Shown here: positions 21,862-24,968 of the stretch, piece after piece
Position numbering within the stretch: position 1 is the stretch's first letter
Layout: every line of letters begins with the position of its first letter
Assembly: GCA_964367715.1 (NCBI GenBank)
Contig: CAYIYO010000027.1
Coordinates: 1 to 24,968 of the forward strand
DNA from: CAYIYO01 sp964367715
GTDB lineage: Bacteria > Chlamydiota > Chlamydiia > Chlamydiales > Criblamydiaceae
Reading direction: 5' to 3'
Length of the DNA: 24,968 nucleotides
Program-made: the position numbers and the translations under genes
The notes under the pieces: model-generated
What the model was told of the DNA's origin: nothing
Database searches by the model: none
What the model saw: the letters and a program-made list of their open reading frames with translations, nothing else

Positions 21862-22869
21862 ATGAAAAAAGAATGTGCGCGTATCATCGGAATGGGGTCT
21901 TACCTTCCAAAAAAAGTATTGTCAAATGCGGATTTAGAAAAAATAGTGGAGACATCCGATGAATGGATCGTTCAACGGACCGGCGTCAAAGAGCGGCGCA
22001 TTGCGGCAGCCGATGAGGCGTCATCGGACATGGGAGCAGAAGCGGCAAAGCGTGCCCTGGCAGAGGCAAAGGTCGCCGCTACAGATGTCGATATGATCAT
22101 TGTCGCAACAATGACACCTGACCATCTTTCTCCCACTAACTCCTCTCTCATTCAACGCACTCTTGGCGCCAGTAACGCTGCCGCGATGGATGTCCAGGCG
22201 GCGTGCACAGGATTTATTTATGGACTCTCTATCGCTAAAGCCTATGTCGAATCTGGTCTTGCTAAGTGTATTCTCCTTGTCGCGACAGAAAAAATGTCCA
22301 GTGTTGTCGACTATACCGATCGCAACACGTGCGTTCTCTTTGGAGACGGAGCCTCTGCTGCGGTGATTACCGGAACAGGCAAAGGGTTATTAATTGATTA
22401 CGTCTCTTTAGGGTCCGATGGAAATCAAGCGCACTTGATCACGGTTCCTGCCGGTGGATCCCGCCTTCCTTCCAGCGCGGAAACAGTTGAGCAGCGTTTG
22501 CATTATGTGCGCCTTGAAGGACGTGAGGTATTCAAACATGCCGTTAGACGCATGGCAACAGCGGCACAAGAATGCCTGTCACATACGCAGTTGGAAGCCA
22601 CACAAATTCAATGGTTAGTTCCTCACCAAGCAAATGAGCGCATCATGAGTGCCACAGCAGAAAGCGTCGGCGTCCCATTAGAAAAAATGGTAGTCACCGT
22701 CGACAAATACGGCAATACTTCTGCTTCAGGAATTGCGATTGCTTTAGACGAACATTTGAAAACGGGTGTCGTACAAACAGGAGATCATCTCTTGCTCGTC
22801 GCTTTCGGTGCGGGATTGACCTGGGGCGCCGCTCTTTTGACGCAAACACAGGGGAACGAAAATGGGTAA
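21862..22869 (+). CDS. fabH: 3-oxoacyl-ACP synthase III (KAS III)
   Basis: FabH starts type II fatty acid synthesis by condensing acetyl-CoA with malonyl-ACP. The 335-residue thiolase-fold protein has the full triad: C115 in VQAACTGF, H255 in VPHQANERI and N285 in YGNTSASG, plus the ACP-docking DEWIVQRTGVKERR segment (33-46). GAGGA lies about six bases upstream of the ATG. Its 3' end overlaps fabD by eight bases, so the two are translationally coupled. Its acetyl-CoA primer can be supplied by the pdhABC genes in the same window. Confidence 0.97.
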   Translation: MKKECARIIGMGSYLPKKVLSNADLEKIVETSDEWIVQRTGVKERRIAAADEASSDMGAEAAKRALAEAKVAATDVDMIIVATMTPDHLSPTNSSLIQRTLGASNAAAMDVQAACTGFIYGLSIAKAYVESGLAKCILLVATEKMSSVVDYTDRNTCVLFGDGASAAVITGTGKGLLIDYVSLGSDGNQAHLITVPAGGSRLPSSAETVEQRLHYVRLEGREVFKHAVRRMATAAQECLSHTQLEATQIQWLVPHQANERIMSATAESVGVPLEKMVVTVDKYGNTSASGIAIALDEHLKTGVVQTGDHLLLVAFGAGLTWGAALLTQTQGNENG

Positions 22870-23806
22870 AGCACAAAAAATCGCATTCATTTTTCCAGGA
22901 CAAGGCGCTCAATATGTCGGAATGGGAAAAGAATTTTTTGACTCCTATTCTCTTGCAAAAGAAACATTTCAAGAAGCTGACGATTTTCTTAATCGCTCCC
23001 TATCTACCTCTATTTTAAATGGACCAGAAGAAGAGCTAACCCTGACAAAAAATAGCCAATCCGGAATTTTTGTCGTCAGCATCGCCCTCTTGCGCGTCCT
23101 TCAGAGTCTATTTCCACAACTACATTCTACCTATTGCTCGGGACTCAGCCTCGGAGAATATAGCGCTCTTCATGCCACAGGGGCATTGTCTTTTCAGGAA
23201 ACATTGAAGCTTGTCGACAAGCGCGGCACCTTTATGAATGCGGCATGTGAAGAGACTCAGGGGACGATGGCTGTTATCTTAGGAGTAGAGGCCGCTGCAG
23301 TCGAGGCATTGGTGGCGGAAGTTGCTCTTCCCAACGACCTCTGGATTGCCAATTTTAATTGTCCGGGCCAAGTGGTGATTTCCGGAACGCCCAAAGGGAT
23401 CGAAATAGGCACTCAAATCGCAAAAGAAAGAGGGGCAAAACGAGTTCTTCCTCTAAAGGTTCATGGAGCGTTTCACAGTGGCTTGATGCGCTCTGCAGAG
23501 GAGCAGTTAGCGCCTTATGTACAAGAAGCGCTTCTGTGTAAAGGGAGAAGTTCTCTTGTCATGAATGTTCCTGGTGCACTAGTAAAAGAGGAATCTGCGA
23601 TTCGTTCGTATCTCATCCAACAAGTGACACATCCTGTCCGCTGGGAGCAAGGAGTACGATGGATGGCCGACCAAGGAGTGGACCTTTTTATCGAAATTGG
23701 ATGCGGAACGACGTTGAGTGCTTTTAATAAACGGATCGGCGTCGCTGCGCCGACTCTTACCATTGAAAAACTAAAAGATTTAGAGACAATTGAACAGTAT
23801 ATCTAG
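22862..23806 (+). CDS. fabD: Malonyl-CoA:ACP transacylase
   Basis: FabD transfers malonyl from CoA to holo-ACP. The 314-residue protein has FPGQGAQYVGMGKE at the start, nucleophile S96 in GLSLGEYSAL, the malonate-binding Arg at 121 (KRGTFM), and the catalytic His in VHGAFHS (about 205). The nucleophile elbow reads GLSLG rather than the usual GHSLG; Leu replaces the His next to the active Ser. The remaining catalytic residues look intact, so it is likely active. It overlaps fabH by eight bases and is followed by fabG after 11 bases. Confidence 0.95.
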   Translation: MGKAQKIAFIFPGQGAQYVGMGKEFFDSYSLAKETFQEADDFLNRSLSTSILNGPEEELTLTKNSQSGIFVVSIALLRVLQSLFPQLHSTYCSGLSLGEYSALHATGALSFQETLKLVDKRGTFMNAACEETQGTMAVILGVEAAAVEALVAEVALPNDLWIANFNCPGQVVISGTPKGIEIGTQIAKERGAKRVLPLKVHGAFHSGLMRSAEEQLAPYVQEALLCKGRSSLVMNVPGALVKEESAIRSYLIQQVTHPVRWEQGVRWMADQGVDLFIEIGCGTTLSAFNKRIGVAAPTLTIEKLKDLETIEQYI

Positions 23807-23817
23807 CGGAGTGGCAA

Positions 23818-24570
23818 ATGAAAAAGCTTGAAGGACAAGTAGCAGTTGTAACTGGAGGAAATGCAGGGATTGGAAAAGCAATTGTATTAAAACTCGCTGC
23901 CGAAGGTGCACGCATTGCTATTTTTGGAACCGATCTAGAGCGCGGAAATGCTGTTGTAGAAGAGGTTACAGCGCTTACAGGGAATTCTGATCAGGCTGTT
24001 TTTTATCAGACTAATGTCGCGCACACGCAAGAAGTCGACGCACAGATAACTAAAATTTTAGCCACATGGGGAAAAGTTGATATCGTTGTTAACAATGCAG
24101 GAATCACGCGGGATCAGTTACTTATGCGTATGACAGAAGACGATTGGGATCAGGTCATGGCGATAAATGTTAAGTCCTGCTATAATGTCTGTCACGCGCT
24201 AGTAAGGCCCATGATGAAAGCGCGTAAAGGGAAAATTTTAAATATAAGTTCGGTTGTCGGTTTGACAGGAAATGTCGGCCAAGCAAACTACGCGGCGTCC
24301 AAAGCAGCAATGATCGGATTTACCAAAGCTCTCGCTCACGAACTTGCGCCGCGTGGCATCTGCGTCAACTGCATTGCGCCTGGATATATTGAAACGCGGA
24401 TGACTTCAGACTTGGCCGAAGAATCGAAAAAAGCTTTATTGAATTCCATTCCTTTAGGGCGGATGGGAAAACCTGAGGAAATTGCGAATGCGGCGCTATT
24501 CCTTGTGGGACCTGAATCCGACTACATCACCGGACAAGTACTCGTTGTCGATGGTGGAATGGTCATGTAA
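23818..24570 (+). CDS. fabG: 3-oxoacyl-ACP reductase
   Basis: FabG reduces 3-oxoacyl-ACP with NADPH to the 3-hydroxyacyl-ACP that goes on to elongation and, at the right length, to LpxD. The 250-residue short-chain dehydrogenase has the cofactor motif TGGNAGIG (12-19), NNAG (92-95), and the triad S145, Y158 and K162 in YAASK. The C-terminal tail IPLGRMGKPEEIANAALFL to GQVLVVDGGMVM is typical. GGAGTGG lies a few bases upstream of the ATG. It is third in the fab operon, 28 bases before acpP. Confidence 0.97.
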   Translation: MKKLEGQVAVVTGGNAGIGKAIVLKLAAEGARIAIFGTDLERGNAVVEEVTALTGNSDQAVFYQTNVAHTQEVDAQITKILATWGKVDIVVNNAGITRDQLLMRMTEDDWDQVMAINVKSCYNVCHALVRPMMKARKGKILNISSVVGLTGNVGQANYAASKAAMIGFTKALAHELAPRGICVNCIAPGYIETRMTSDLAEESKKALLNSIPLGRMGKPEEIANAALFLVGPESDYITGQVLVVDGGMVM

Positions 24571-24598
24571 TTTGTAACTAACCTAAAATGAGGAAATT

Positions 24599-24838
24599 AT
24601 GTCATTAAAACAAGAAGTTATTGATATCGTCGTTGAGCAGCTTGGCGTTGATAAGGACGATGTTTCAGAAAACAAGTCTTTTGTTGAAGATTTGAATGCC
24701 GATTCTTTAGATTTGACAGAGTTGATCATGACTCTTGAAGAACGTTTTGGCTGCGAAATCCCTCAAGACGATGCAGAAAAGTTGAAAACTGTGGGCGACG
24801 TCATCAATTACGTCGAAGCCAACCACAAAACAGCGTAA
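24599..24838 (+). CDS. acpP: Acyl carrier protein
   Basis: ACP carries the growing acyl chain on a 4'-phosphopantetheine arm attached to S36 in the DLNADSLDLTELI motif. The 79-residue acidic protein has the standard helical ACP layout and length. GAGG lies about six bases upstream of the ATG. As the product of the last gene in fabH-fabD-fabG-acpP, it is used by all three enzymes and donates acyl groups to LpxD. The 28-base space before it contains its own strong Shine-Dalgarno, as is usual for this highly made protein. Confidence 0.98.
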   Translation: MSLKQEVIDIVVEQLGVDKDDVSENKSFVEDLNADSLDLTELIMTLEERFGCEIPQDDAEKLKTVGDVINYVEANHKTA

Positions 24839-24882
24839 TCGCCTTTATCCCTTGGACGTAAGAAAACCAAGTCGTTTAGGAT

Positions 24883-24911
24883 TTGGATGAATTGCGCCTT
24901 TGTGTTATAGT
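24883..24911 (+). promoter_or_regulatory. Promoter for the gene leaving the window
   Basis: TTGGAT (24883-24888), a 17-base spacer and TATAGT (24906-24911) make a good sigma-70-type match, about 24 bases before a candidate ATG at 24936. It lies downstream of acpP, so a new transcript probably begins here. Confidence 0.5.
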
Positions 24912-24935
24912 TTCTAGCACAGTTGACGAAGCTGG

Positions 24936-24968
24936 ATGGAACAAGTTCTCCTAAAAAAATCGTCAAAT
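24936..24968 (+). CDS. Possible start of a gene cut by the window edge
   Basis: An ATG at 24936 opens a frame of 11 codons (MEQVLLKKSSN) that runs to the window end without a stop. A promoter lies just upstream but no clear Shine-Dalgarno is visible. Too little is present to name a product. Confidence 0.3.
   Translation, partial: MEQVLLKKSSN

Noticed and set aside
24840..24882. Terminator after acpP
   Set aside because: Only a 5-bp cttgg/ccaag stem with no U tract is visible, too weak to call.

Overview
The window reads as chromosomal DNA from a chlamydia, most likely an environmental (amoeba- or arthropod-associated) lineage such as the Waddlia/Parachlamydia/Simkania group rather than a Chlamydia species. 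The main reason is the block pdhA-pdhB-pdhC, lpxD-ompH-bamA-recR, fabH-fabD-fabG-acpP. From memory, this matches the neighbourhood of C. trachomatis CT236-CT247, with the pdh trio apparently in the opposite orientation. Base composition looks mid-40s % GC by eye. Accessory genes unexpected in the reduced Chlamydia genomes (a soluble transhydrogenase, QueG, a cobalamin adenosyltransferase, a LOG-type protein, a membrane Mur ligase with its own Ddl) also favour an environmental lineage. The genus is inference.

Layout, left to right. Bases 1-385 are a cluster of three palindromic repeat elements, followed by an AT-rich promoter region and a small unrecognised acidic protein (612-965, +). Bases 972-3597 (-) hold an apparent operon, yitT-like, queG and LOG-like, behind a near-consensus promoter. 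Next come tRNA-Asp and tRNA-Val (-) with a clear intrinsic terminator. A hypothetical gene (-) and the transhydrogenase sthA (+) diverge from an AT-rich promoter region, and sthA carries a 27-bp-arm palindrome directly before its ribosome binding site. sthA converges on clpB, with another palindrome between them. clpB lies downstream of a PduO-type cobalamin adenosyltransferase (-) whose leader can fold in two competing ways.

Bases 9663-13201 (+) hold a tightly overlapping trio: alpha/beta hydrolase, membrane-anchored MurF-like ligase and a Ddl-family ATP-grasp ligase. The Mur ligase lacks the usual MurF uridine-nucleotide-binding domain and has membrane segments instead. This trio is the best candidate in the window for something not well described. 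Bases 13300-16625 (+) encode E1-alpha, E1-beta and E2 of pyruvate dehydrogenase; no E3 is seen here.

After a 373-base repeat-containing gap, lpxD, ompH/skp, bamA and recR run on the minus strand (lipid A synthesis, periplasmic chaperone, outer-membrane protein assembly, recombination repair). fabH, fabD, fabG and acpP run divergently on the plus strand (initiation, malonyl transfer, reduction and carrier for fatty acid synthesis). pdh supplies acetyl-CoA, Fab makes acyl-ACP, LpxD consumes 3-hydroxyacyl-ACP, and BamA/Skp build the outer membrane, so this half of the window is an envelope and lipid supply region. The last 130 bases hold a promoter and the first codons of a gene that runs off the window.
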